Positions 22,020-35,317 are shown, counted from the first letter of the stretch. The stretch: DNA of 64,000 bases from Taenia hydatigena (GCA_036345935.2 JADWOT020000002.1:21144355-21208354), one strand, 5' to 3'. Numbers and translations are program-made. Notes: generated by a model not told the origin, from the letters alone.

Positions 22020-23626
22020 CCTTCAAGTGGACAGCTCGTACCTAACCTCAAGCTAAAACAAGGCGCAGGAACGAATGCAGTGATTTGTCACTACCACACT
22101 CTCCCATCTCTCCTCCCACATTCACGCCCCGACGACCGCACGATCACGCGCTGAATGCACTCCAGACGGACACTTCCCTCACCCGACGGGATGAATAAAT
22201 CCTCCTCCACGAGGTGTACGGTTACATTTTCTCACAAATTTACACCCACTACTGAAGTGGACGAGTGAGTGAGTCATCGAGGGAAGTCGCCACACCGTTT
22301 TTGCCCACATTGCCCACCTCCGTTTGCTGACATTTTGCTCCACACAAGGTGGAGATGGGCGAGAAGGTGGGTGTGTGGGTGGGTGGATGGGAGTGGAGGG
22401 CGGAGAGGAGGAGGAGGAGGAGGAGGAAGAGGAGGGGCCAGAGAGCCAGAAAGGGAGGACGGAAGGCAGGAGGGAGGGAGGGGGGGGAGGGGAGGAGGAA
22501 GAAGAAGAAGAAGAAGGACGGCTCTTTCATCACGCTGGACAAATTCATCAAACCCTATATTAACCACCAACCGCATGTCAACAGCATCGCTTCCCACTAG
22601 ACGGCGATCAGTAATTACGAGTGCTGTGCAACCAGAGTGGATGGAAGGGACATCGGGGTGGTTTGGTGGTCACTTGGTGCCGATGTCTTGCATCGCATTT
22701 GTTGACTACTAGGCGCCAGGTTGGTCCACCTCCACCACTTCACCGCCAACTTCTGCTTAGGCAGGGTGGGGCGTGGTGTGGTATGATGTGGGTTTGTGTG
22801 GCATCGCACAATGTAGCGTCACGAGGTGTCAACATCCACCGCCTCCCACTGATGCATCAATCAGTTTCCACCTGTCAAAATGTCCAAATGCTGACACTTG
22901 GATGACGATTGCGGTGATGATGGGAGTTTCCTCTCACACCACACGGCAACGATGTGGTAGGTGGTAGTGGTTGCATTTTCTCACCTCAAATGACGTCCTA
23001 TTGTGCTTGAACAACCACATTAATGGACCGGGACCGACGCTATCACTTGCAGTGCTTCAGGTTGTCCTCCAAGCGAGTGAGCAAAGTCACGCCAACAGCC
23101 TTCTCTTGTCCTCGACTGTAGAGTGTCGTGTGGAGAGCTCGAAGAGAGGACAGCAACGGTTCGGCATTTAAAGTCCGTCTCGTGTAGCTTGAGGTGGGGA
23201 GGTGGTGGTGGGGAGGGAGGAAGGGAGGAGGCCATTTTGACCTTCTCACGAAGCCGCCTTCACTCCACTCAAAACAAAGCACTTCCGTCAACACAATGGA
23301 GCCGCTTTCGGGTCTTTTTGACTTTCACATCAGCAGCGCCATTAGCAGGAAGAAGGAGAGGTAGAGTAGCGGAAAGAGGAGTGGTTTTTTTTGCATTGCC
23401 TTCTCCTTCTCCTCCTCCTCCTCCTCCTCCTCCTCTTCTGCATCCGTTCGTTTGCTCGTTCGTTCATTCGTTCATTCTTTGTTCAGTTCTTCATTCCTCC
23501 GTCTGCTCAGCCATTCTTCTTTGCCTTCCTCGCGCTCCCACCCCTTCCTTCTTCGTATATCTTCAAAGTGGTTGCACCGGTTTGCCGCAAAACCGTTCAT
23601 TTTAAAAGCCAATCGGTTGCTGAGTC
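22020..23626 (+). repeat. 1.6-kb dispersed repeat, arm 1 of an inverted pair
   Basis: From CCTTCAAGTGGACAGC to about 23626 this matches the reverse complement of 33728-35317, with long stretches almost identical. It holds internal GGA and GAA polypurine tracts (about 22400-22515) and a CTC tract (23405-23438). No transposase, reverse transcriptase, long terminal repeat or terminal inverted repeat is seen. Open frames inside it are translations of simple repeats, mirrored in the other arm. Similarity fades over the last 60 bases, so that end is approximate. Confidence 0.88.
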
Positions 23627-26600
23627 ACAGTTCTGAAGGTGTAAGCTCGCGTTTTGTTTTGTTCGCTCCTTTTCTCCACCGTACACCAACACAATTACGT
23701 ATGACGTGATTAAATCAAGATCCCGAATCCGATCAGTGGTAAAAATAACCAAATTTTGATTGTTTCGTTTTCTAAGTCTGTGCGTTTCAAAGAGGACTAG
23801 AGTCATCCGGAATCCCCCGAAATGGATACATGAATCGTGCATTCCTCACTTGCTTATTCCGGGTCCCCACGCTGAGGTCCGCATCGAAACAGCCATACAC
23901 CCACAGGACTATCAGTCCACACTCGGGTCCGTTTTTTCACCATTACATTCAATTTTTTTCCTTTATCCTTTTTAATATTGCATTACCCCTCTTTCCTCAA
24001 TATGACCACCGCGGGTGTAAAATTTAACGTTTTCTCCCATCAAAGTTAAAAGGAATGAACAAAATGACAAGAATTTTTAAATAAAAGAAAAATTAGATTT
24101 TATTGCCCTTTGATCCGCTTAATTAAATTTGTGTCAACGAATTAATTAAGTTGCCGTGGTAACGTTTGAAATTCTCAAAGTCACTTTGATTTACGACGTC
24201 ACAAATGTCAAACAATACGTAACGAAAATTGAAGAAGGGTAAGAAGTTAAAAACATGCCTCTTTCAAATTTTAACCGAATTTAAACGTTTTCCGGTAAAT
24301 CATAAACAAATGTAGATGCCGCGAGCTGAGGGAAATGAATGGCGATGGCCACCAAATGGGGTCAATGTTTATTCTAATGGATTTTTCTTTCCTACTGCTT
24401 TAAGTTAATCAGTAGATATCAAACATTGATGTCCAAATAATTAATTTGGGTGAAACAAACCAATATTTCGACATTTTCGGCCATATTTTAAAGTCAAATC
24501 TCCCAAGGATGCGAAAAATCTGGTTCCCAAGCGCAACAACTTAGCCTAAGATTTAGTCGTGCCGATCGAAATCGTGTTCTGAAGCTTTACCTGTTCTCAT
24601 CAAAATCTGCCTTTACATTTGGGTATTTTTGACGCCCCTTCTGAAGGGTTCCTTGCCAAAATCTCCACAATCTCTTTTTGGCCGGTTTCGTTAAATCACC
24701 TCTACCGGGAGGGGTAGCACATCTTTTCCTTCAAAAAGTTCGCCGTTTTCCGAGTCATTCCAACTAGATTCGTGACCGAAAATTAATTAATTAGTTAAGC
24801 AAGCATTAACTATAGCCTATCTCATTAGTGTGTGCTGGCCTTTTGGGCAAAAAATGCACTCCAATTGCAAGAAAACACGCAATCTTTTTTTTTCAAACGA
24901 AGGCAAACCAAGTTGCGGTGCGGGGATGATTCACGCCTGCCTTCCACTCGTCCCTCAAGCCTGCACTCAGTTGTCTATCCATCCATCCATCCCGACCTCA
25001 TCACTCCTTTCCACCTTAAATCACCTCTGAGAAGGAATTTTGTCCCCCATACACAAAGTGAGCACTTTGACACCGAGATTGGCCACTGATTCTACGAGAG
25101 CATATTCTTCCACTCCAGACTACCGCAAAATGGGAAGTTTTATGCATGAAGGAACCAGAAACCTACCTGATCACTCACTAGACCGAAACACCTTCTCGAT
25201 GCAATATTTTCTTCAAATATCCTTTTTCTAATTTTAAGACGACAATCACAAAACACACTCAAACGTGTAAATATCTGATTTCTTCACCATAAAACACGTA
25301 TGCAAATGTGTCACCGACTCTGTGACAAGTCGCCATCAAGATGGACAAAATGTCAGGACGCTTTTTTGGACTCGCAAAAGAAGCTCAAGAAGACCCCCAA
25401 GACAGGCGCGCACAGACACACTATTTTTTTACCTTACCTCGCACAAAAAAGGAGATGTGAATTGGAAAGAGGATCACTTTTTTGGCGACGACAAGCCAAA
25501 CTCCGTGCACACCGGGTGGTGGCTTTGGGACAGGTGTACTGGGCGCCAGAGTGACACTTTTGCCCAATGAAGGGATATTAAATGAGCGGAGAGAGTTTAC
25601 TTTAACTCCCAGCCTTTTTATGCCATATGTGCAAAGAAATTGTCCGCTTTTTACCCCCCAATAAACGACAGGATTGTCGCAGAGAGCAGTTGACCGAGTT
25701 TATTGCACCACAGCGTCAGACTTGCTGTTGTTCGGCCTCGTCGAGGCGTCATCAAACGAGACGGCTAAATAAACATTTACAAAATGGCGGTTTGTGCATT
25801 TGGCTTGATAGATGTGATCTACGTGTGCACAAGAGAACATCAAAAGAGAAGCGATAAAAGGCGATGGTCACTGTTAACATCTGCGCGTGTGGCCTGTTGC
25901 AGGATGGAGATGATTTATTGTCGACCAAACAAACATACATGTGTCGCCTTAAACTGCGTCAGTGTTCGGGGAGTACTGCGATGAAGAAAGAAGATTGGCC
26001 TGGCACTCAGAGGGGACAGCGCTTCAAGTTTTGTTGACAATGGATCTGTATGAAGCCGGCCAACAGATTGATAAAAAACTGGGTGGAAGGCCTAAGGGAG
26101 AATGCAACTGTGGATGGATGGATGGACGGATATGGGATGGGTGGGTGGTAAAATGAACAGATGAATGAATAAGAGGATAGTGGATGGACGGAAGGACACA
26201 AGAATGGATTTATAGTGAACTCATCACCAAAAGCCGAAAGAAATGGCAATTGTCAATACAAAATAGATGTTTTAATCCATGATGAATGGCCAGCCAAGTT
26301 GGTAGACACATTTAATAAGGATAAACTAACAGCTAGGTGGAGTCATTCAAAATGAATATTCTAAACCAGACTGAACACAGTGAAAGATGATTTGTGAATA
26401 ATTATGGGTGCATCTGGCGAGATGGTTGGCTAGAATGGACAAGCAAGTGAATAGAGACACACCTTCAAGCGTGAAATATGGACCAGTCTGGGACGGGCGA
26501 CGCCAGAGTTATTAATAAACAAAACAAATGAAACGCCGCAAGGACAGAAGACCTCATTCAATGCCAGGCAATATTTCACCAAATTCGCATTATCTTGTAG

Positions 26601-29600
26601 GGAAAGCCACCCGAACCATGAAAAAAAAACGCCCAAAAAAATTAACTTCCCACTTTTATTAAATTCTAGGCCTCATAAATCTACAGCTTTGGTAGGGTCG
26701 CTATAGCTACAAGTAAAATATGTGTAAAAATTTCACGAGCTTCCAGAAGTAATGGATTTTTTGCCGCCGAACTGTACATGTACCCAAAATAGTCCAGTGA
26801 TATGCACTGTCGAATGCATAAAAACGTGTTTTCTGTGCATAGATGGCAGGATAGACGAGCAGGCGGACAGGCGGGCAAGCAGAAGGGCGCGAGGTAACAC
26901 TGTTCTGAAGTAAATTTCCTCAGCCAACCTACTGACTTCCGGTAAGTTTAAAGTTGCACCACACAGATTAACGCCTTTATGAAGGGTACGCTTTTGAAAT
27001 GTATTTAAGTAGGCTTAGAGATCCATTTATTAGGACTTCTTTGCCCCAAAATAAGCGTCTGAGCGCGGCATGCAAATCGTTTAACACCCAGTTCTGGTTA
27101 CAACCACTTGGGGGCTCCGCCATCGTACTGCCGCCGGACGGCCTGGTGTCTCAGCCATGCCAGTAGCATACAAACCCTGCTCTACGCCAAAAATGCATAT
27201 ACTGCCATAGCATTTTGTCTTCTTCCGTCTTCAGAGAATTCTCAATGCGGTAAATATGAACCCTAGCAAGTAAATACAATTTTTTGATAAGTTGATCCAA
27301 GACAGGATAGCAAAAATTTTTGCAGCCAATCTTTGAAGTAAAAAGTTGGATGATGTGCAACATAATTTGAAAATAATAGTAAGCTAATTTTCAACCTTTT
27401 GGTAATTTGCATCGCTAATTCATCGATTTAAACAAACAAATCAGAGAAATACATTAAACGAGCCCCCAAGTAAGCCTGCCAAGATCAGTTCCTCTAAGCA
27501 CCGAAAAATTTTTAAAAAGAAACCGGAGTTCTGAAAGAGGGAGAATAATCTCGTAATTTACTCAACCATGCACAATCCTGTATGATAAATTTAAAATCCA
27601 AATGTTTTTAGGAATCATTTAACCAAATAACGCAAATTTACTCGCATTTCTTAAATCGTACTCTGACACTTTACTCTTTGCCCACGCATTCCAAATTTTT
27701 TCATTTCATAAATTGTTTTCACGTCATCTGCATAGAGTGGCCCCAGTTTTTTTGCCCGAGCATGGCATCATAAACATCTGACGTGTTTTACGTTTAGGCA
27801 AGGGATTGCATCGAATCAAGCGTCGCAAACAGATTGCGTGAATTGCAGAAGTCAGGGAGGATTATTATAGAAGCCATTTTTTACCTATAACGGTAGCTGA
27901 TTTATCACTTCCGTCGCTGATTTGGTGTAACGGGGCTTTAGCTATCCTCGGGAGCTTTCATTCATACCCCTCATGCTTCCTTCACCGCCCCCTCAGAGGT
28001 AACCACGTAATTGTGAACTTGGTCATATAACTTCCGACTTTCTTGTGCCTTGTCCAAAAATTTGGTCTGTTTATCTATTTGTTGGCTTGCTTGCTTCCTA
28101 GTTTGCTGATTTTTTTATCAGACTAACAGTAATAGCAAAAAAACACGATGACACAGCAGCCTAGCAGAAGTCGTGGCCTCTGCCTCACTCACTCCCTCTC
28201 TCTCGCTCTCCGCGTGAGGTATGTCCAGCAAAACCAAAAACTGACGCGTGTTGAGTCAAAACAGTTGCCAAACGCATAAAAAAGCATCTGTCATATACAA
28301 AAGTACCGAACTCCTTTTTTACACCAGTAACAGAGGCGCTGATTATTTGATTAACACTTCCTAGTTTTTCTAGGCCTAACAAGGTTGAGTGACTTTTAAG
28401 AGTTGCACCAGGTTTACTTCATCACGGTGACAGTGACGCGGACATCTGCTGTGCCAGACTACCAAGCCTTTTGTGCCTCACGGCAACAGAATCCCTTCCG
28501 TCCCAACGGCTAGACAATGGAGTATACTGATGCCTCAAAAATTCCAGTGTTTGTAGATCGGATAGACACCATGGGAACAAGGTTTCTGATCTGTCTTTAG
28601 CCAAGTAGAACAGTTGATGAAAGGTAAAAGCGGCTCCATAGCCTTTCAACTCTTGCCCAAGTTCAAGTTACAGGCACGAACATAAGGGACAACTAACCAG
28701 ATTTCAGGGACTGACTGTATAACTCAATTCTATCGTCACAGAAGGAGGTTCTGATACGAATTGTTGAATGAACAGAGATTAACAACGGAAGAACGTCTGG
28801 AATTAACCAAATTTTATGTCCTCCACAAAGGCAATTAACAACCGAGGAGGCATCAGACGGAACAGCGAAGGAGGGCAGCGAACCTCTCCCACCTCAATGC
28901 ATTTCAAAAGAAGAACAAAACTACGGATGCAATAGAATCAACAAAGTGCGTCAACGATAAGAGGCTTTAATGCTTCCTCCTTCCTATGAAATTTTAATAG
29001 CTTCCAGTCTTGGCTTGTGGGTGGTTTTTCAGGCACTGACTAAGCTACAGCGCTAGAAACAAAAATACAACAAAGAGGAGCACAGTAAATGGGGACTAAA
29101 AGGAGAACGAAAATTATCATGCACTTGCCTAGATGCAGATTTAACTATGCTGGCTCTTCAGTCTCTCTAGGTCTTGCTTTGGCCAGACGGGATGGACAGA
29201 TAGATGGTTATTATCACTAGCCTTCCGCCTCTTTCCTCCCACCAAGCTTTTCCACTCCACACTTATCAGCTAGTGTAATTATGCTATTAATTTTCTACTA
29301 CTTGTTGGATAGTTACCCATTCTAACAACCTGATTCCCACTGCAAGAGAGAAGTCTTTAGCCCCAACGATTGACTAACCCGTGAGTACGTGCACGTACAG
29401 GCGATCAAGCGGACAAATCATCAAAAAGGAAGAGTCCAAATAGCAATTCCAGAACTACTTTTAGCCCAAATGACCAATCGGATGGGAGATTGACTTGCTT
29501 ACGTTTTTGGTTGTGAGTTGGGTAGTAACTTGTGAATGGGAACGACTCCACGTAAAAAGGTATTTCACCAATTAAGAAGAAATCTTGGGGACAGATTTGC

Positions 29601-30993
29601 AAATTGGCATCCGCCTCTATTGTTAGAAAGATGTGTGGGCGAAATTCTTAAAAATTGGCAAAAAAAGCCTTTTGTTTCACGAATCTGTACGAAACAAAGT
29701 ACGGGAATCATGGACGATTCCGATTGGTTCAAAGGTAGTCAATGCGGTGACTCAACCAATCACAGGACAAGAACTTGTTGAAGAAATAAAATCAATGGAG
29801 CATGCTAAGTTTTTTTGTGATCAAAGATACTAAAAAGGGCACTTTATGGTAACAGAAAAAAAAACAATAGTTACGCACTTTTTTGCATAGATACGAGTTC
29901 GCTGCATAGACGATAAGCCCCGCCCATTTCGACTGAGACCTCCATCAAGCGGTATGGCAAGTGAGATGACCGACATTGCAGTGACTTTGGCAATCTACAA
30001 GGAAGTATTAAAAGCAATGAAGAAGATTTATCCCATGCACGATTTTTTGGTGTTAGCATCATTTATTTCACAAAAAACCAATGTATTAAGCGTAGTTAGT
30101 AAGTGCGAAAGGGTGGGCATAACCTATACAAACCAATTGTTTGAGGATTCTATTAAGCAGATTTGTATTCTATGGCACTTTTAAAAGATTCTTCTCAAAC
30201 GTGTTATTTAATCATGGTGACGACTTAATTTTTTTCATTGTTGCTAAAAGCTAACGCACTATACCAGCTTCAAGTTCCCCCGATACGATGTGGAAGTTGC
30301 TGGACAATTGACAAGCACTTATTCTTCTGCTGCACATACGTAACCCCATAGATCAGGGTCCGCAGACTTTTGCCACTAAAAGAGCCTCTGAAAAGTTGCA
30401 TCTATCAGACTATTCAGAAACCATTTATTATGCGTGGATTTGTCCAGAATTTGGCATTCATGCACCTACTAATTGAATTTCATGCGCGTATTAATGTGAT
30501 TTCTCAGATGTTTACTGGAAAAAATACGTTCATCACCTAAATAAGCTACCAGAAAATTAATGTTTAAGTCACAACATCAGAAGACTTAATGCTCTAAAAA
30601 GAAGCGCCATTCTAATCTTTAACTTGGTAAATATACGGCCGTTTCTCCATTACTATTTGCCCTCAACAGTGCTATAACAGACATCAAAGTCACCTTAAGA
30701 TTTAATGAGCCGCCTTTGAAAGTCAACTCTTTGCGGGAAAAACTAGCATCCTCTTCGTACTTAGAAGATTTTATCCCCTTAATCCCCACTGGCCGCTTCT
30801 TTGAGGCAAGCTAACTTTGTTATCACTAAAATAGGGCCTAAGTAAGATTCTAAGCCACTTTCATGTCAAAAAATTCAAACCAGCCGTCTAGCTCTTAATA
30901 TGGGTTGCGGCTTACCGATCGTTCCGCACAAATTTTGGCTTTATTTCCATCAATTTTGCACCCCATTTTGAATTTCCCTTCACGCTGCTCGAT
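23627..30993. other. Intergenic or first-intron DNA, no gene seen
   Basis: AT-rich, with degenerate ATCC-type tracts near 24.97 kb and 26.1-26.2 kb and a diverged copy of a small dispersed repeat at about 27091-27250. A cluster of short frames at 29536-30184 looks faintly protein-like but is broken and unrecognised. Confidence 0.5.
27091..27250 (+). repeat. Diverged copy of the 43.2-43.8 kb repeat family
   Basis: The stretch GCCATGCCAGTAGCATAC through ACTGCCATAG, CTTCTTCCGTCTTC and TCTCAATGCG lines up in order with 43410-43510 (GCCATGCCAGCGGCTTAT, TTCCGCCCTAG, CTTCTTTTGCCTCC, TCTCAAAACG). By eye the match is partial but collinear over more than 90 bases. Confidence 0.6.
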
Positions 30994-31093
30994 CAGCTGA
31001 CAAATTTCCCCAGCTGATTTCACGAGTTTATCGACTTTTTCCCGCGTGTAAATCAGCTGATTGAATCGCCAATAAGTATCGATTGATCAGCTG
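30994..31093. promoter_or_regulatory. Cluster of four CAGCTG E-boxes
   Basis: CAGCTG occurs at 30994-30999, 31011-31016, 31054-31059 and 31088-31093. Each copy keeps the same flank on at least one side: GATCAGCTGA twice, AATCAGCTGATT, and CCAGCTGATT. CAGCTG is the binding site of bHLH factors of the MyoD/achaete-scute type. The shared flanks argue for selected sites or a local duplication. A regulatory role is inference. Confidence 0.45.
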
Positions 31094-32088
31094 ACTGGGA
31101 TGGGCAGTTGCATTACCACAGGTGAGAGGTGAAATTGGGCAATAATTAACAATTTTTTGGGATAAATAAAATGAAGTTTTTTGCTTCGGATTTATCTTAG
31201 TCGTGTAGCAAAATTATTTCACTTTTTTAAGGAGAAAAACTTGACGAAAGTGTTAAAAATATGGTGACAATCTAGGCTAGGAGGATGCCGGAGTCGTGAG
31301 AACCACGTTTGTGTGCTACGGTTTGGCCAGAAGAGACTCCAGTTGAGTCCGTGGGCGTCAACCATGGTTGAAAGGTGCTTACGGATTCGCGTGTGACGGC
31401 ATGCGTCACCGGAGGTAGAGTTAAAAACTGACCTTCCCTCCCCCTCCCCCACACCCCGCCGCCGCCCTTCCCCCTTTCTTCTTTCTACTTCTTCTCATTC
31501 TCATACCAATGAGTCACTGGGGCCTCTAAGAGAATCCGTTTTTCTAATGCATTTATGACAAATGCAACCAATAGTATTTTTGGGCGTTACACTCTTCTGA
31601 TGACTCATAACTTGCGGTACAGCATTTACTTCTTTAAGGGGTCGATGAGTTATTGAAGTTTGTGGGTGGCTATACAAAGAAGTAAAAAGCCGACAATTAA
31701 CTTCAAGCCAATTCGCATGTCTGGGTTTTGAGTTCACTCTACCAAGTGTCTTTATTTGTCATAAAACTTCCCATTTACAAAAGCCCCTCAATAATAGTGG
31801 TAGATGAATTTTATAACTAGATGCTAAGAGCTAATTACCGGTCCCAAAGGAATTTTTATTGTCATCAAAATTTGCACAAAAGTTGCTTCGTGCAAAAAAT
31901 ACCTTCGTGAAGCTAGAGGACAATTTTGGGCAAAAAGTTACAAGAATTGTTGGTCACTGATTGGAAAAAAGACAAAACTAACAATTGAGAGAACCTCTCC
32001 ATATTTGGACTGGGTTTTAGCACTCATTTTGGCTAAAAAGGGAGCAAGAACGGAGAGACAGACCCAGACTAATGAATGCATGCGGTGT

Positions 32089-32359
32089 GGATGGATGGAT
32101 GGATGGATGGATGGATGGATGGATGGATGGATGGATGGATGGATGGATGGATGGATGGATGGATGGATGGATGGATGGATGGATGGATGGATGGATGGAT
32201 GGATGGATGGATGGATGGATGGATGGATGGATGGATGGATGGATGGATGGATGGATGGATGGATGGATGGATGGATGGATGGATGGATGGATGGATGGAT
32301 GGATGGATGGATGGATGGATGGATGGATGGATGGATGGATGGATGGATGGATGGATGGA
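32089..32359 (+). repeat. Perfect (GGAT)n microsatellite, about 68 units
   Basis: 271 bases of uninterrupted GGAT repeat. It is open in several frames on both strands (reading MDGW and IHPS repeats), but this is a property of a 4-base repeat and not a gene. The perfection implies recent expansion or homogenisation, unlike the decayed ATCC tracts elsewhere in the window. Confidence 0.98.
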
Positions 32360-33411
32360 GGCGTGCATGGATGAATTTATGGCTGAACGGCTGAAGGTAG
32401 GAATGAGGGATGGATAAAAGGCACACGTGAATCACCCTTGCTCGCTTTGAAAAACGAAAAAAAATTGGATTTTTGTAGAGTTGGGGTGTAATCCTTTTGC
32501 CCAAAAGGACAGCACAGAAGAATGAGATGATCAGATTAGCAAACTAATTAATTTGCGGCTGCAGACTCAATCGACCTGACTCAGAACGTGATTTGCTTTT
32601 TGACTGGAAAGACGTACTCCTCCTCCCAAGTTTGAGGGGTGGAAGACGACCAAAAAAGGAGATCGTGAAGCTTTGGACAGGGAACCCATCAAAATGGCTG
32701 TCACAAAGGGCAAATTAGGAAGGCAGACGGGTGAGAGTGTGAGAACGCCAAAGTGCTCTTTTAATGACCGCGCCAATGTCTAATGTCGGGTTAGTGGGTT
32801 TTGTGAAGATAGAGCCTTAATCTTGGGGAACTTTTTAATCTCCCTTGTAGTAAAAACTGTCCGGAAATTCTGAAATCCCGACCTGTTTGGTTCAAATTAT
32901 CACGTAATATCTGTTTTAATTGCTTATGGTTTCTTAATTTTTCTACATTTTGATCTATTATTTCCTTCTTTGGAGGATGTTAATGAGGAGCACATTTGGT
33001 GTTTCATTGGGTGGTCATAAAATTTCAGGTAAAAAAGGTAGGTTTAGAAATTTCCATTCAAGTTGTTTATGGCCTCGCACCTACGATAATCACTTGTGAG
33101 GGTGAGAGTGAACTTTTCCAATTGTTTTCATAAAAGTGCTGAACATTACTGTCCAATGGCTGAATAGACAAGGAGTTGGCAAAAATAATTAATTTGTCCA
33201 ATCAGACTGAATTAACCAGAAAAAAACAAATGGTACCTCTTAAGAGAGGAAATCACTACATCTCAACCCACCTAAACTTGAAGGAAAGTTGAACAGGCGC
33301 TTTGGGTGGAAACCTGAATGAGGCAAGGATACATATCTACACAAAAGGCAAGGAATAGTGTTCGTGAGAGTGGAACGACGAATCCATGCTTCACCAATGA
33401 ATACGATGTGG

Positions 33412-33530
33412 GGGAGTGGATGGATGGAAAAGGTACTTGGTTCGATGGATGGCTGCAAGAAGAATGGATGGACAGAGGGATATGGGAGGGAGAGATGCAT
33501 GGCTGGATGGATGAATGGATGAAAGTGATG
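33412..33530 (+). repeat. Degenerate GGATGG/ATGGA tract
   Basis: Decayed units of the same type as the 32-kb array lie just outside the second arm of the inverted repeat. Confidence 0.65.
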
Positions 33531-33727
33531 TGACAATTTATAAAGTGTTGAACAATTTTTTTGTTTAAACTGAACAAATTTCTGTGTTACCCAGTTTACC
33601 ACAACCCAACGAATCCTCGAAATGCGAGCAAAGTTATAAGTACTAACCAGTTTAGAGGTAAGGTAGATGTAAACAAAAGTTTCCGATATAAACTTGAAAG
33701 CAAAAAGGAACAAACGAAAGAAATGAA

Positions 33728-35317
33728 GACAGCAATTGTACAGCATTTTAAATGGGTGCATTTGCGGCAACCTCGGTGCAACCACTTTGAAGAAATATGA
33801 GGGTGGAAGGAAGGAAGGAAGATTGGTCGAATGGATGGGAGAATAAAGAACTGAACAAAAGAATGAACGATGAACGAACGAGCAAACGAACGGACGCAGA
33901 AGAGGAGGAGGAGGAAGAGGAGGAGGAGGAGGAGAAGGCAATGCAAAAAAAACCACTCCTCTTTCCGCTACTCTACCTCTCCTTCTTCCTGCTAATGGCG
34001 ATGCTGATGTGAAAGTCAAAAAGACCCGAAAGCGGCTCCATTGTGTTGACGGAAGTGCTTTGTTTTGAGTAGAGTGAAGGCGGCTTCGTGAGAAGGTCAA
34101 AATGGCCTCCTCCCTTCCTCCCTCCCCACCACCACCTCCCCACCTCAAGCTACACGAGACGGACTTTAAATGCCGAACCGTTGCTGTCCTCTCTTCGAGC
34201 TCTCCACACGACACTCTACAGTCGAGGACAAGAGAAGGCTGTTGGCGTGACTTTGCTCACTTGCTTGGAGGACAACCTGAAGCACTGCAAGTGATAGCGT
34301 CGGTCCCGGTCCATTAATGTGGTTGTTCAAGCACAATGGGACGTCATTTGAGGTGAGAAAATGCAACCACTACCACCTACCACATCGTTGCCGTGTGGTG
34401 TGAGAGGAAACTCCCATCATCACCGCAATCATCATCCAAGTGTCAGCATTTGAACATTTTGATAGGTGGAAACTGATTGACGCATCAGTGGGAGGTGGTG
34501 GATGTTGACACCTCGTGACGCTACATTGTGCGATGCCACACAAACCCACATCATACCACACCACGCCCCACCCTGCCTAAGCAGAAGTTGGCGGTGAAGT
34601 GGTGGAGGTGGACCAACCTGGCGCCTAGTAGTCAACAAATGCGATGCGAGACATCGGCACCAAGTGACCACCAAACCACCCCGATGTCCCTTCCATCCAC
34701 TCTAGTTGCACAGCACTCGTAATTACTGATCGCCGTCTAGTGGGAAGCGATGCTGTTGACATGTGGTTGGTGGTTAATATAGGGTTTGATGAATTTGTCC
34801 AGCGTGATGAAAGAGCCGTCCTTCTTCTTCTTCTTCCTCCTCCCCTCCCCCCCCCTCTCCTCCCCCTCCCTCCCTCCTGCCTTCCGTCCTCCCTTTCTGG
34901 CTCTCTGGCCCCTCCTCCTCCTCCTCCTCCTCCTCCTCCTCCTCCTCCCATCCACCCACCCACACACCCACCTTCTCGCCCATCTCCACCTTGTGTGGAG
35001 CAAAATGTCAGCAAACGGAGGTGGGCAATGTGGGCAAAAACGGTGTGGCGACTTCCCTCGATGACTCACTCACTCGCCCACTTCAGTAGTGGGTGTAAAT
35101 TTGTGAGAAAATGTAACCGTACACCTCGTGGAGGAGGATTTATTCATCCCGTCGGGTGAGGGAAGTGTCCGTCTGGAGTGCATTCAGCGCGTGATCGTGC
35201 GGTCGTCGGGGCGTGAATGTGGGAGGAGAGATGGGAGAGTGTGGTAGTGACAAATCACTGCTTTCGTTCCTGCGCCTTGTTTTAGCTTGAGCCTAGGTAC
35301 AAGCTGTCCACTTGAAG
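33728..35317 (-). repeat. 1.6-kb dispersed repeat, arm 2 of an inverted pair
   Basis: This is the reverse complement of 22020-23626. The arms lie about 10.1 kb apart. Differences are mostly single bases plus length changes in the GAG/GGA and TCC/CTC tracts; for example the trinucleotide tract near 34911-34950 is a different length from its partner. A 324-residue minus-strand frame crosses this arm, but its low-complexity content and the matching broken frame in arm 1 show that it is not a gene. Confidence 0.88.

Noticed and set aside
22020..23626. Interpretation of the 1.6-kb repeat as a terminal-repeat retrotransposon in miniature
   Set aside because: Such elements are known from tapeworms, but the two ends of this repeat show no direct terminal repeats or primer-binding-like sequence by eye.
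31938..32504. 188-residue His-Pro-Ser repeat frame and its sense-strand counterparts
   Set aside because: A perfect tetranucleotide array is open in several frames on both strands; no independent coding evidence.
33240..34214. 324-residue minus-strand open frame, the longest in the window
   Set aside because: It crosses the inverted-repeat arm and polypurine/polypyrimidine tracts; the equivalent frame in the other arm is broken and the product is low complexity with no domain.
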